Notes: generated by a model not told the origin, from the letters alone. Counted from the stretch's first letter, positions 40,890 to 49,889 are shown. The stretch is 52,099 nt of DNA from CAZGMN01 sp964645765 (GCA_964645765.1 CAZYBE010000022.1:1-52099); one strand, 5' to 3'. Made by a program: numbers and translations.

Positions 40890-41897
40890 CTAGATCGATT
40901 TGAGGCTGTCCTTGATGAGATAACGCGCCGGCTTTTCTGTATTAGCCCGGATACTCGTGTAGCAGAAGACACATGAATTGTCCAGCGCAAAATTTTTTCT
41001 GAGGTCATCGGCCGTTTTGAAGTCTTTGATGAGCAGACCGCAGGGAGAGAATGTCCCGTCAGGATTGACATTGATGAATTTTTCTCCGGTCCGGCAGCGG
41101 GGATGATAGCCATTCTCGAAATAGCCGGCCATATTCCTCAAGGCATAATCCGAGGTAAATACCGTGTTATGCTTTCTCTTGAATTTCAAAAGCTGGCGGA
41201 TGATATCCCTGAACTCAGCCATGTCCTCCTTGGCCAGCATGTAGCTTTTATCGTTTGTCCTCAGCCAGGTGTAGGCGCTGAAATTGACGCTGGCTCTCCA
41301 GTCTCTTGCCAGTTCAGCCATCCGAATAAGTTCTCTGAAATTGTCCCTTTGAACAACACAGATGAATGTGATCGCCTTATTCTTCTCCTGGTCAAGCTCC
41401 TGAGCCAAGGTCTTGATACGATTAAATAATCCTGGAATGCCTCGAAAATCGTCGTGGCGATTATCAGGATAATCCAGAGATATCGAGAACTCATCGACCC
41501 CGGCCTCACGAAGCTTGAAGTATTTTTCTTTGGTCAATAGGGCGGCATTGGTCGTGACGACGATATAAGGGGCTCTTTTCGGAACTTTAAAAGCCTTGAC
41601 GATCTCTTCCAGGTCTTTGCGGAGCAGCGGCTCCCCACCTGAAACCTGGGCGACGACAGGCTTGATTTCACGGCAGATTTCTCCATACCTCTGGGGGGAA
41701 GCTCTGACTTCTCTCACCGGCCCGCCCAGATGGCAATGCTTGCAGCGGGCATTGCAAGAATGGGTGACTTCGAAGGAAATGCAGAACGGGCTTTTCTTAA
41801 AATAGTTGAGGATGCTCCGCTTAGCCAATGATAATGAGCGCGGCCATGAACCGATGAGAATGCTCTTTTTATTTGACTTCAATTTGTTATTCTTCAA
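40890..41897 (-). CDS. Radical SAM protein with a C-terminal SPASM-like cysteine region
   Basis: 335 aa. The [4Fe-4S]-SAM site is VTHSCNARCKHCHLGG (Cys-x3-Cys-x2-Cys) near residue 46, followed by VSGGEPLLRKDLEEI (GGEP motif). C-terminal cysteines in HPRCRTGEKFINV, FSPCGLL and DNSCVFCYTS form a SPASM/twitch-like cluster region. SPASM proteins often modify peptides or make cofactors; no small precursor peptide was found next to this gene. Substrate unknown. The upstream 600 bp contain only a gene relic. Confidence 0.88.
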   Translation of the reverse strand: MKNNKLKSNKKSILIGSWPRSLSLAKRSILNYFKKSPFCISFEVTHSCNARCKHCHLGGPVREVRASPQRYGEICREIKPVVAQVSGGEPLLRKDLEEIVKAFKVPKRAPYIVVTTNAALLTKEKYFKLREAGVDEFSISLDYPDNRHDDFRGIPGLFNRIKTLAQELDQEKNKAITFICVVQRDNFRELIRMAELARDWRASVNFSAYTWLRTNDKSYMLAKEDMAEFRDIIRQLLKFKRKHNTVFTSDYALRNMAGYFENGYHPRCRTGEKFINVNPDGTFSPCGLLIKDFKTADDLRKNFALDNSCVFCYTSIRANTEKPARYLIKDSLKSI

Positions 41898-41937
41898 TCA
41901 GATTCTAATTATAGTTTTATTATTTTTAGCCTTCTTG

Positions 41938-42225
41938 TCAACGCTCTTTATATTTTTTCTGCCAGCGGCTGATTTTCATCCCGGCAGCGACGGCAAGAAT
42001 TCCGATGAGAATACCAACCAGGCTGTCCACGGCATGGTGGTGTCGGGAGTAAACAGCTCTTCAAAGCTGAAGATGATGAGAAGAATCAAATACCAGTCGC
42101 GGACAAAATGAAGGAATTTTGAAGCTTTCCTTATCGAGAGTTCAATGACGAACAGAAGGGCAGCGGGCGCGACAACTGCCTGCTCAGGGCCTGCGCCAGG
42201 ACCTGGAGGATTGAATGACGTAACG
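41938..42225 (-). pseudogene. PAP2-family membrane phosphatase relic
   Basis: Minus-strand reading gives VIELSIRKASKFLHFVRDWY and LILLIIFSFEELF, resembling the N-terminal half of PAP2/inositol-phosphoryltransferase-like proteins. After a frameshift near 42035 it gives HHAVDSLVGILIGILAVAAG and ends KKYKER-stop (41938-41940). The His-x3-Asp is the conserved C-terminal PAP2 motif. The middle, including the phosphatase core, is deleted. The region 42226-42493 holds no recognised gene apart from a possible hairpin (GCTGCtaagccacacGCAGC). Confidence 0.6.
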
Positions 42226-42493
42226 ACGCGATTCCCCTGATGGATACAAGCACGCAGAGCTGCTAAGCCACACGCAGCTCAGAGGGGCAAAACGCACTCA
42301 TGATGGTCAAGACAAAAAAGATGGGCCGCCGGAAGCTCCTTCGAAGATGGAACAAGGAGCTCAAAGGCAAATAGCTGGGCCGTATATTGTTCCTGCAAAA
42401 CAAATAGGATATCTCTGAGTGTCAGAAAATGTCCGAACAATTGCATCAACCTTTTTGAAATTCAATACGTAGGACTAAAAAAGGAGTACTTTT

Positions 42494-43702
42494 ATGAGGG
42501 AAAAAAATGATTGTTTTGTCGCGCCCGGCCTTGGACGGAACGTAATCTGTGTCAGGCGAATTGTCACCTGGGGTTTGCTGGTCGGGTTGATTTGTCTCGC
42601 GGCGATGGCCCAGTCCTCTTTTGAGAAGGAATTTCGTGCCTACAACGAGGAGTGGTACCGCTATTATAGCCAGAAGAACTGGACCGAGGCTCTGCGCGTT
42701 ATTCAGCGTCTATTGGAGCTAGTTGACCGCATCGGCGATCAAGAACTGCGGGCCGGAGTCCTCTACAACAAGGCCTGCGTCCATGCGCTCGCGGGACAAA
42801 AGTTCCAGGCTCTCACCGCCGTCCGCGAAGCCATCGCAGCCGGCTACACCGACTACTTCAAGTACGCGAGCGACACCGACTTTGATTCCCTGCGCGCCGA
42901 TCCGGAATTCAAGTCCGTGCTTGCGGACTTAAAGGCGAAGTACGGCCCTCAATCGCTGGAGTGGGACCGCACCCAAACCTCGCCGGCCTTTAGCCTGACG
43001 TTCGACATTCCCCAGGCCGAGGAGTTCCTAGAATTGCGGCGCGAGTTCTCGATTGACGATGTCGTAGCGGGCGCGAAAGATGATTACGACCGGCTTCGGC
43101 GCCTGACTCAGTGGGTCAGCACCCGCTGGCAGCACAGTCCGAATCAGATGGCCTCCAAGGGAGATCCGCTCACCATTCTGCGAGAGGCCCAGAAGGGCGG
43201 GCGTTTTATTTGCCGCGAGTACGCCATCGTGCTGGCCGGCGTGGCCAACGCCTATGGAATGCCGGCGCGCGTGGTCAATTTGCTGCCGCGAGACGTGGAG
43301 ACCCGCAGCGAAGCGCACTCGGTCGCAGAAGTCTGGCTGGAACAATTCCACAAGTGGGTGCTGGCGGACGGTCAGTACGGAACGATTGGAGAGTTGAATG
43401 GAGTGCCGCTCAGCGGAATCGAGCTCCAGGCAGCCTTGGCGGCAGACCAACCCGTCAGATGCAGCGTGGGAGCGACGGCCTGCGCGGAGTGGAAACCTTT
43501 CATTCTGCGCAACGCCTATTACTTTAAGATCGGCGACGACCAGCGTTCCTTCCACCGCAATATGCAGAAGCAGCTTGTGCTCGTGCCCAAGGGCGCGCCC
43601 AACCCACGGAAGTTTGCCGGTGGCAATGAGGATGTATTCGCAGGTGCCATCTACACGTCCAATCCAGAGACTTTCTATGCGCCTGCGCCCCGGGCCCGAT
43701 GA
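42494..43702 (+). CDS. Exported transglutaminase-like protein with N-terminal TPR-like helices
   Basis: 402 aa. The ATG follows AAGGAG. An uncleaved-looking N-terminus precedes a hydrophobic stretch (RIVTWGLLVGLICLAAMAQS). Residues ~55-130 are helical and TPR-like (NKACVHALAGQKFQALTAVR). The transglutaminase core (~200-300) shows the Cys in GGRFICREYAIVLAG, the His in EAHSVAEVWLEQF and the Asp in WVLADGQYG. A fold acting as peptidase, transglutaminase or amidase is likely; substrate unknown. Codon third positions are G+C-biased like the permease at 31317-32627, a sign of transfer. The gene has no obvious partner. Confidence 0.8.
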   Translation: MREKNDCFVAPGLGRNVICVRRIVTWGLLVGLICLAAMAQSSFEKEFRAYNEEWYRYYSQKNWTEALRVIQRLLELVDRIGDQELRAGVLYNKACVHALAGQKFQALTAVREAIAAGYTDYFKYASDTDFDSLRADPEFKSVLADLKAKYGPQSLEWDRTQTSPAFSLTFDIPQAEEFLELRREFSIDDVVAGAKDDYDRLRRLTQWVSTRWQHSPNQMASKGDPLTILREAQKGGRFICREYAIVLAGVANAYGMPARVVNLLPRDVETRSEAHSVAEVWLEQFHKWVLADGQYGTIGELNGVPLSGIELQAALAADQPVRCSVGATACAEWKPFILRNAYYFKIGDDQRSFHRNMQKQLVLVPKGAPNPRKFAGGNEDVFAGAIYTSNPETFYAPAPRAR

Positions 43703-43942
43703 AATTTAAATAACAGATTTTTCCAAGATTCACGGAACGAGCCTGATGATAGAGTTCCCTTTTTTCACCTAGACGGCGGTTCTTTTCTCAGTGGGAATTT
43801 GCTTTTTGCGCTGCTCCATTTTTTTCCCTTCCGAGCGCTGAATTCAAACTCTATGCGTTGCCAAGGTTATCTCTTCATCTGGCTGCGAATGTCAATTGTC
43901 AAAAAAGGGCGGTGGGCCATAAAACAACAGTCCCCTTTTTGT
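43703..43942. other. Intergenic region without a recognised gene
   Basis: No open frame with family resemblance, RNA gene or repeat was seen. The right edge leads into the promoter of the symporter. Confidence 0.4.
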
Positions 43943-43971
43943 TTGACTCGAATTTTTTCCTGTGATATAAG
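43943..43971 (+). promoter_or_regulatory. Sigma-70 promoter for the symporter gene
   Basis: TTGACT (43943-43948), 17-nt spacer and TATAAG (43966-43971). The leader of about 88 nt ends with CGGAGGAAG before the ATG at 44066. Confidence 0.65.
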
Positions 43972-44065
43972 CTCAAGGAAATGTCCACAGGGCTGAGCGA
44001 TTTAATCTTTTTAAGGGCGCCCAAAATCCATCCAGAAGCATTTCCTTTCACGGAGGAAGAAGTCA

Positions 44066-45673
44066 ATGAAGTTTCTAACAATTGATTGGGTTGTCGTCGG
44101 GCTTTACTTCATGGTTCTGCTGGGGATCGCGTGGTGGTCGATGAAACAGAAGCAGCGCTCCACAGTCGATTATTTCCTTGCCAGCCGGCATATCGGCTGG
44201 TTTGTCATCGGCGCCTCGATATTCGCCTCGAATATCGGAGCTGAACATATCGTAGGACTTGCAGGCACAGCAGCCAAGACAGGCGTGGTGATGGGCCACT
44301 ATGAGCTTCACTCCTGGCTCGTCCTTGTTTTAGGCTGGGTCTTTGTCCCTTTTTACATGCGGAGCAAAGTCTTCACCATGCCCGAGTTCCTCGAGCTCCG
44401 CTATTCTCCCCAAGCCCGCTGGTTCCTGTCGCTCATCTCCTTAATCAGCTATGTCGTGACCAAGGTCTGCGTCAATGTCTATGCCGGCGCAGTCGTCTTC
44501 CAGACGCTCATGGGCATCGATTTCTGGACCGGGGCCCTTATTATTTTGTTTTTCACAGGCATCTACACTGTGCTCGGAGGCATGCGGGCTGTTGTCTACA
44601 CCGAGGCACTCCAGACCATCGTTCTTGTCCTCGGCTCGGTTACAGTCACCGTGGCCGCACTGATAAAAATCGGAGGCTGGAGCAACCTCTATGCTGTGGC
44701 CGGCTCTGGCCACTTCAACCTCTTCCTGCCGGCCAACCATCCTGATTTCCCCTGGCCGGGCATGGTCTTTGCCCCGCCCATCGTTGGCCTCTGGTATTGG
44801 TGCACAGACCAGTACATTGTCCAGCGCACCCTGGCTGCAAAGAACGAGGCGCAGGCAAGAAGAGGGAGCATTTGGGCATCCTATCTGAAACTCCTGCCTT
44901 TTTATATTTTTATCCTTCCCGGAGTCATGGCGTTTGCCCTGGCCAAGACAGGGAAGATCAGCCTGGCTTCAGCAGACCAGGCGTTCCCGACTCTGGTCAT
45001 GACTCTCATTCCCACTGGGCTCAAGGGTCTTGTTGCCGGAGGGTTGCTGGCAGCCTTGATGAGCTCGCTGGCCTCAGTCTTTAATTCCTGCTCAACGCTG
45101 TTTACCATGGATATCTACAAAAAAATCAAGCCTCAGACTCCGGAGAAAAAGCTCGTCCTCATCGGCAGGATTGCGACAGGAGTTGTCGTCGTCTCTGGAG
45201 TCATCTGGATTCCCCTGATGAAGCACATTTCTGGAGAATTGTATCACTACCTCCAGAGTGTCCAGGCTTATATCGCACCTCCGATTGCTGCGGTATTTCT
45301 CCTTGGAATTTTTTACAAACGAATCAATGCCAAGGGAGCTCTGACTGTGCTCGTCGGAGGGTTTTCGGTGGGCATGCTCAGGCTCGTGGCTGAGCTAAAC
45401 AAAGGCTCGCTTTCAGGCTGGCTTCACTGGTTTGCCACGGTCAATTTTCTTTACTTTGCAATCTTTTCATTCCTGGGATGCATCCTGGTGATGATTGTCG
45501 TCAGCTGGCTGACAGCCGAGCCCTCTTATGAAAAAATCCAGGGGCTGACCTACGCCACGACCGTGGCCGCTGACAAAGCTGCATCGCGGGCGAGCTGGAA
45601 TTATAAGGACCTCATACTCTCTATAGTCGTCGTCGGTGTGATTGCCTTCACTTTGATTTACTTTACCGGATAA
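44066..45673 (+). CDS. Sodium:solute symporter, SSS/SLC5 family
   Basis: 535 aa with about 14 membrane helices. Begins with WVVVGLYFMVLLGIAWWSMK and contains FLASRHIGWFVIGASIFASN, which is followed by the IGAEH motif of the SSS/SLC5 family. TAVLGGMRAVVYTEALQTI-like sequence (TVLGGMRAVVYTEALQ, about 170) and IVQRTLAAKNEAQARRG match the glucose/myo-inositol transporter branch. Couples inward sodium flux to uptake of a sugar, polyol or similar solute. It is transcribed alone from a clear promoter; no catabolic neighbour indicates the substrate. Confidence 0.9.
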   Translation: MKFLTIDWVVVGLYFMVLLGIAWWSMKQKQRSTVDYFLASRHIGWFVIGASIFASNIGAEHIVGLAGTAAKTGVVMGHYELHSWLVLVLGWVFVPFYMRSKVFTMPEFLELRYSPQARWFLSLISLISYVVTKVCVNVYAGAVVFQTLMGIDFWTGALIILFFTGIYTVLGGMRAVVYTEALQTIVLVLGSVTVTVAALIKIGGWSNLYAVAGSGHFNLFLPANHPDFPWPGMVFAPPIVGLWYWCTDQYIVQRTLAAKNEAQARRGSIWASYLKLLPFYIFILPGVMAFALAKTGKISLASADQAFPTLVMTLIPTGLKGLVAGGLLAALMSSLASVFNSCSTLFTMDIYKKIKPQTPEKKLVLIGRIATGVVVVSGVIWIPLMKHISGELYHYLQSVQAYIAPPIAAVFLLGIFYKRINAKGALTVLVGGFSVGMLRLVAELNKGSLSGWLHWFATVNFLYFAIFSFLGCILVMIVVSWLTAEPSYEKIQGLTYATTVAADKAASRASWNYKDLILSIVVVGVIAFTLIYFTG

Positions 45674-45767
45674 GCTTGCGTTTCAGGGGTTAATCAGAAG
45701 GGCATTGATGGCGACGAGTGCAAATTGGGCATCAAAATAAATATAAAAATATTTGCAGCTTAGTTTT

Positions 45768-46949
45768 TTAAATCAAAGCAGATAAAAATCGCGAGGCGCT
45801 GACCACGCGAATTCCATCCTTTTGATAATCGACACCGTGAGGCAAAACCACCTGAAAAGCTTGAAGAACCTTCATCCGGCTGACAAAATAGCGCATGGTC
45901 TTGGAAATGTCTTTTTCCTGGGCTTTTACCTCGACCAACATCCAGGGTTTATTGCCCAAAGCTACCAAAAAATCGATTTCCCTTCCTTCCAGGTCCCTTA
46001 GGTAGTAAAGAGCGGCTGGGTAGCCTTCGGCATCGTGCAGGAAATGGCAGATTTTGAGAAGATGGCAAGCGACCATATTTTCGAGCCTGGCACCTTCAGA
46101 CTTTTCAACCTGTGACCAATCCCAAAGATAAACCTTTGGCATCTTTTTCATCGACTTCAGAGGACTTCGGGTGAATGGATAGACTCGGAAGTGATAATAG
46201 AAGTTCTCCAGGATATCCAGCCAGTGATTTACGGTCTTATGTGCCACAGAAAGGTCTTCAGTCAAAGAATTGAGCGATAATAGCGCGGCGGCCCTTTCTG
46301 GCAGGATTTCGGCAAGAATGGTGAGCTTTGAAAAATCCTTGATCACCTCGAGATCCCTGATATCAACTCGTAACAATGTCTCCATCCGCATTTGCTGCCA
46401 TCGTCTGATGAATGATTCGTCCTGTTTTAAAAGCGGCTCAGGAAAACCTCCAAATTTGAAAAGTGAATCGAAACATGTTTTTTCTTCTGCAGAGGATTTG
46501 GGAAAGGAGAGAGATTTCTTGATGTCGATGGAGTGTCTTCGACCCATGAACTCTGCCATGCTAAAGGGATGGAGGCGATAATAAAAGTTACGGCCCATCA
46601 GCGAATCTCCTCCGCGACGATAAATATCGAGGCGCGCGCTCCCTGTGACCAGGATTCTGTACTCTTTCCCCTTTTTATCATAGAGGCCTTTCAGATAGGT
46701 CTTCCACTGGCTGTATTTGTGAATTTCATCAAAGACGAGCAGTTCTGTCTCCGGGCTAAACTCCATATTCAGGATTTTTTTTCTATCGGGCCCAAAATCC
46801 CAGTTGAAGTACGCAACCTGGGAGAAATTCTGCCCGATAAGATGATGGGCGAGAGTTGTTTTACCCACTTGTCTGGGACCTCCGATAAAAACCATCTTTT
46901 CTTTAAGGTCTTTAAGAATGTTGGATGACAGATAACGTTCTTTCAACAT
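45768..46949 (-). CDS. AAA_14/DUF4143-type ATPase
   Basis: 393 aa. Walker A GGPRQVGKTTLAHHLIG (about 24-40), Walker B LLVFDEIHKYSQW (about 71-83) and a sensor motif ILVTGSARLDIYRRGG (about 98-113) are in the family order. The C-terminal part (DUF4143) reads GREIDFLVALGNKPWMLVEV-K, which resembles a PD-(D/E)xK nuclease core. The family is widespread and mobile; its role is poorly known (ATP-driven nuclease or chaperone have been proposed). The ATG follows AAGGAG. A strong promoter with an operator-like inverted repeat lies just upstream. Confidence 0.88.
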   Translation of the reverse strand: MLKERYLSSNILKDLKEKMVFIGGPRQVGKTTLAHHLIGQNFSQVAYFNWDFGPDRKKILNMEFSPETELLVFDEIHKYSQWKTYLKGLYDKKGKEYRILVTGSARLDIYRRGGDSLMGRNFYYRLHPFSMAEFMGRRHSIDIKKSLSFPKSSAEEKTCFDSLFKFGGFPEPLLKQDESFIRRWQQMRMETLLRVDIRDLEVIKDFSKLTILAEILPERAAALLSLNSLTEDLSVAHKTVNHWLDILENFYYHFRVYPFTRSPLKSMKKMPKVYLWDWSQVEKSEGARLENMVACHLLKICHFLHDAEGYPAALYYLRDLEGREIDFLVALGNKPWMLVEVKAQEKDISKTMRYFVSRMKVLQAFQVVLPHGVDYQKDGIRVVSASRFLSALI

Positions 46950-46972
46950 AGCCTTCTCCTTGTGGCAAAAAT

Positions 46973-47018
46973 ATTATACCAAAGTCTAAAAAAATGGCAA
47001 TATTTTTTGACTTCGGTA
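46973..47018 (-). promoter_or_regulatory. Promoter bracketed by a 10-bp inverted repeat for the AAA_14 gene
   Basis: Minus strand: TTGCCA (47000-46995), 16 nt and a perfect TATAAT (46978-46973). Arms TACCAAAGTC (46977-46986) and GACTTCGGTA (47009-47018), with one mismatch, flank the -35 box, and the left arm touches the -10 box. This is an autorepressor-type layout. Confidence 0.6.
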
Positions 47019-47144
47019 AAAAAATAATGAGAGACTCACTCTTCCATCATTTTGAAAATTTAAAATCGCAGAACTACAGTGCATCACCTCCAAAAAATGG
47101 TTAAAAGCCATCTCCTCAATTAAATCCACCCTATGTTTGCCTTT
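47019..47144. other. Divergent spacer without a gene
   Basis: AT-rich spacer between the ATPase and dapA genes. No lysine-riboswitch-like folding with the expected long conserved core was identified by eye. Confidence 0.35.
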
Positions 47145-47173
47145 TTGACATTGAATTTTCGATGTGCTATAAA
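47145..47173 (+). promoter_or_regulatory. Near-consensus promoter of the dapA operon
   Basis: TTGACA (47145-47150), 17-nt spacer and TATAAA (47168-47173). Predicted leader of about 110 nt ends with the strong ribosome site AAGGAGGTGA (47276-47285) 6 nt before the ATG. Confidence 0.75.
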
Positions 47174-47291
47174 ATTTTGACTTGATTCGGGTAGGAATAA
47201 AGTTCTTTATGAAGCATTTTTAATATCGTGTTAAAATATCTATAAATTTGTTTTCATCGATTACCCATCCTGGACAAGGAGGTGAAAGAAG

Positions 47292-48170
47292 ATGCTAAGC
47301 GGTGCGTTCACGCTTTTAATGACACCTTTTAATAAAAACATGGGGCTCGACGAAGAGGGGTTGAGGACGCTGGTGCGCATGCAGGTCAAAAGCAGAATCC
47401 ATGGATTGGCTCCTTTGGGAGTGACAGGAGAAAGCCCGCTTCTCTCTGAAGAAGAGATCAAGAGAGTTGTCGAGATAGTTGTCGAGGAAGCCGACGGCAA
47501 ATGCTTCGTCGCTCCCGACACTTGCACCAACAACCTGGACCAGACTATTCGACGTGTCAAGCTCTATGCCGAGATTGGATGCGACTATGCTGTTGTCTTC
47601 GCCCCCTTCTTGGTTAAGCCCACTCAGGCTGGTATCATCGAGTTTTATGAAGCAGTGGCTAAAAGCTCGAAGATTCCCATCATCATCCATAATTCTCCGG
47701 ACAGGGTTGGAGTCAATATCGAGCCCAAGACATATGCCAGGCTGATTGAGAACAAAAATATCATCGCCACCAAAGACGGAAAAAAGGAGATGGACCATCT
47801 GGCCAAGATTTTGTATCTCGCCAGAGGGAAGCCGTTTGCTGTTTTCACCGGAAAGGACACAACCGCTTATCCTCTGATGTCTTTTGGCGGAAGCGGAGTT
47901 TTTGCTGTGGCCGGGAACATCGTTCCAGAAGTGATGCGGGACTTGGTGGATTATTGCCTGCGCGGCGAGTTTGACAAGGCAAGAGATATTCATTATGCCT
48001 ACTACGACCTCTTCGAAGCCCTGAGGCTGGAGACCAATCCGATGGCGGTCAAAGAGGCGTTGACCCTGATGAGTTTGCCAGGAGGAGGGTTGAGACTGCC
48101 TTTGACCAGGCTCAGCGAAGCAAACAGAGAGGTTCTCAAAAAGCTCCTCAAGGAAAGGAAGTTGATTTGA
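47292..48170 (+). CDS. dapA: 4-hydroxy-tetrahydrodipicolinate synthase (DapA) or DapA-like aldolase
   Basis: 292 aa, normal DapA length. The (beta/alpha)8 aldolase family motifs include GVTGESPLLSEEE and the Schiff-base Lys in NIIATKDGKKEM (about 161). Family members have Tyr in the N-x-P-x-R-x-G loop (Y-N-V-P-G-R-T-G), but here it reads IIIHNSPDRVGVNIE with His in place of that catalytic Tyr. Context (homoserine kinase, dapH, M20 deacetylase, aminotransferase) supports the first step of the diaminopimelate pathway, condensing pyruvate with aspartate semialdehyde. An aldolase with another substrate is not excluded. Overlaps the next gene by 4 nt. Confidence 0.85.
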   Translation: MLSGAFTLLMTPFNKNMGLDEEGLRTLVRMQVKSRIHGLAPLGVTGESPLLSEEEIKRVVEIVVEEADGKCFVAPDTCTNNLDQTIRRVKLYAEIGCDYAVVFAPFLVKPTQAGIIEFYEAVAKSSKIPIIIHNSPDRVGVNIEPKTYARLIENKNIIATKDGKKEMDHLAKILYLARGKPFAVFTGKDTTAYPLMSFGGSGVFAVAGNIVPEVMRDLVDYCLRGEFDKARDIHYAYYDLFEALRLETNPMAVKEALTLMSLPGGGLRLPLTRLSEANREVLKKLLKERKLI

Positions 48171-49090
48171 GCGATATCATCCTCCGGGCACCGGCCACGA
48201 TAGCGAACTTTGGGCCTGGCTTTGACATTTTTGCCCTGGCCTTGAAAGGGCCTTACGACGTTTTGAAGATTGGTTTGAATAGCTCCAATTCCATCAGTGT
48301 CAAAGTCACAGGCAGGGATGAATATCTGCCAAGAGAACCTGACAGGAATACTGCAGGCCTGGCCGCGATTCATTTCTTCAAGAAAGTCAATGCAACTGCC
48401 GGTGTGGATATTGAGATCGTGAAAAGGATGACGACATGCGCCGGCCTGGGCTCGTCGGCAGCGTCTGCTGCAGGCAGTGTTTATGGATTAAACAAACTTC
48501 TGCATTCCAGACTGGCCGACAATGAAATGATCGATATTGCCCGCCAGGGCGAGATAGCCTCGGGAGGAACTCCTCATGCCGACAACGTTGCCGGCTGCCT
48601 TCTTGGAGGCTTTGTTTTTGTCCGTAGTTATCATCCGCTTGATGTGGTCAAGATTGAAGCGCCAAAGATCCCTATTGTCATCTGCGTGCTCAAGAAGCCT
48701 CAGACGACAACTAGAGGATTGATTCCTGACCGCTTCAGCTTGGCCGAGATGAAGGAACAGATGTCCCTCTGCTCCTTTCTAATCCACGCCATTCTGAACA
48801 GAGACTTGAAAGCCATAGGCCGGGCGATCAATAAAGACAATATTTCAGAGCCGGTGAGGTCGAGGTTTATTCCTGGATACGGCGAGCTCAAGAAGAAAGT
48901 CTTGGAAGCAGGCGCCTTTGGCTGCAATGTCAGCGGCGGAGGGTCATCCCTCTTTGCCATCTGCCAGAAGGAAAGAGTGGATGAGGTCGCTGAGGTCATG
49001 AGGGCTTGGTGCCAGGAAAAAGGCACTCAAGCTGAAGTCATCAAGACTGAATCCAGCAATAGAGGAATTTTGGAAATCGATGAATTATAA
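48167..49090 (+). CDS. thrB: Homoserine kinase (GHMP family)
   Basis: 307 aa from a TTG start overlapping the dapA stop. The GHMP ATP-binding motif is TCAGLGSSAASAAGSVYGLN (about 85-104). The start region LRAPATIANFGPGFDIFALA and the C-terminal NVSGGGSSLFAICQ (GHMP motif 3) match the homoserine kinase branch. Phosphorylates homoserine in threonine synthesis. Its presence inside a lysine gene cluster links two branches from aspartate semialdehyde. The last 11 nt overlap dapH. Confidence 0.9.
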   Translation: MSDIILRAPATIANFGPGFDIFALALKGPYDVLKIGLNSSNSISVKVTGRDEYLPREPDRNTAGLAAIHFFKKVNATAGVDIEIVKRMTTCAGLGSSAASAAGSVYGLNKLLHSRLADNEMIDIARQGEIASGGTPHADNVAGCLLGGFVFVRSYHPLDVVKIEAPKIPIVICVLKKPQTTTRGLIPDRFSLAEMKEQMSLCSFLIHAILNRDLKAIGRAINKDNISEPVRSRFIPGYGELKKKVLEAGAFGCNVSGGGSSLFAICQKERVDEVAEVMRAWCQEKGTQAEVIKTESSNRGILEIDEL

Positions 49091-49787
49091 GCAGATTGCC
49101 GAGCTCATCTCAAAGAGCAAGAAGAGGACACCGGCCAAGGTCTTTGTTCAAGGTCATTTCCGTGAAGAGAATTTTAGGAAGCAGGCCTTTCAAGCTTTTG
49201 GCCAGGGAAATTTCTGGGTCCTGGTCGGGGATTATTCGGGCATTGAAAAATGGATGAAGAGGAACAGGGCTAAAATCAAGGATTATTATCTGGAGATTAC
49301 CAGCCGCAACTCTGCCCTTCCGCTTCTTGACTTGCGGAAAGTCGAGGCAAGAGTCGAACCTGGCGCTGTGATCAGAGAAGGAGCCCGCATCGCGAAGGAC
49401 TGCGTGGTCATGATGGGCGCAGTGATTAACATCGGGGCTGAGGTCGGCAGGGGAACGATGGTTGACATGAACGCTGTTCTCGGGGCCAGGGCAATCATCG
49501 GGAAAAATTGCCATATCGGGGCAGGCGCGGTGATCGCAGGAGTTCTCGAGCCGCCGAGCAAGCGGCCGGTCGTAGTTGGAGATAACGTCCTCGTCGGGGC
49601 CAATGCCGTTGTCCTCGAAGGCGTGAGGATAGGGAAGGGAAGTGTTGTTGCCGCTGGCGCCGTGGTCATAAAGAATGTCCCTCCCGGAGTCGTGGTTGCA
49701 GGTATCCCTGCCAGAGTGATTAAGAAAGTCAAAGAAATCCGCAAAAAAGATAAGATATCGCTGGTCAAGATACTGCGCAGAGTGTAA
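49080..49787 (+). CDS. dapH: Tetrahydrodipicolinate N-acetyltransferase DapH
   Basis: 235 aa. N-terminal domain (LISKSKKRTPAKVFVQGHFR) as in DapH, then left-handed beta-helix hexapeptide repeats (about 95-215): ARVEPGAVIREGARIA, VMMGAVINIGAEVGRGTMVD, NAVLGARAIIGKNCHIGAGA, VIAGVLEPPSKRPVVVGDNV. The Asp-Met-Asn-Ala-Val-Leu-Gly-x-Arg segment is diagnostic of DapH rather than the succinylase DapD. Acetylates tetrahydrodipicolinate in the acetyl branch of lysine synthesis. Starts inside thrB (11-nt overlap). Confidence 0.93.
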   Translation: MNYKQIAELISKSKKRTPAKVFVQGHFREENFRKQAFQAFGQGNFWVLVGDYSGIEKWMKRNRAKIKDYYLEITSRNSALPLLDLRKVEARVEPGAVIREGARIAKDCVVMMGAVINIGAEVGRGTMVDMNAVLGARAIIGKNCHIGAGAVIAGVLEPPSKRPVVVGDNVLVGANAVVLEGVRIGKGSVVAAGAVVIKNVPPGVVVAGIPARVIKKVKEIRKKDKISLVKILRRV

Positions 49788-49874
49788 ACCAAGGGCATGA
49801 ACTCTAAATCGCCGATAAAGAAGTCATGGCGAGCCAAGTGAGGCCATCTCAATAATTTATGAAGAGATAACTAC

Positions 49875-49889
49875 GCACCCTTCGGGTGC
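49875..49889. repeat. Short GC hairpin between dapH and the M20 gene
   Basis: GCACCC and GGGTGC flank the loop TTC. The hairpin is not followed by a T-run and may slow but not end transcription. The 150-bp spacer holds no gene. Confidence 0.4.

Noticed and set aside
47019..47291. Lysine riboswitch upstream of dapA
   Set aside because: The leader after the predicted start is only about 110 nt, too short for the lysine riboswitch core, and no matching stem arrangement was found.
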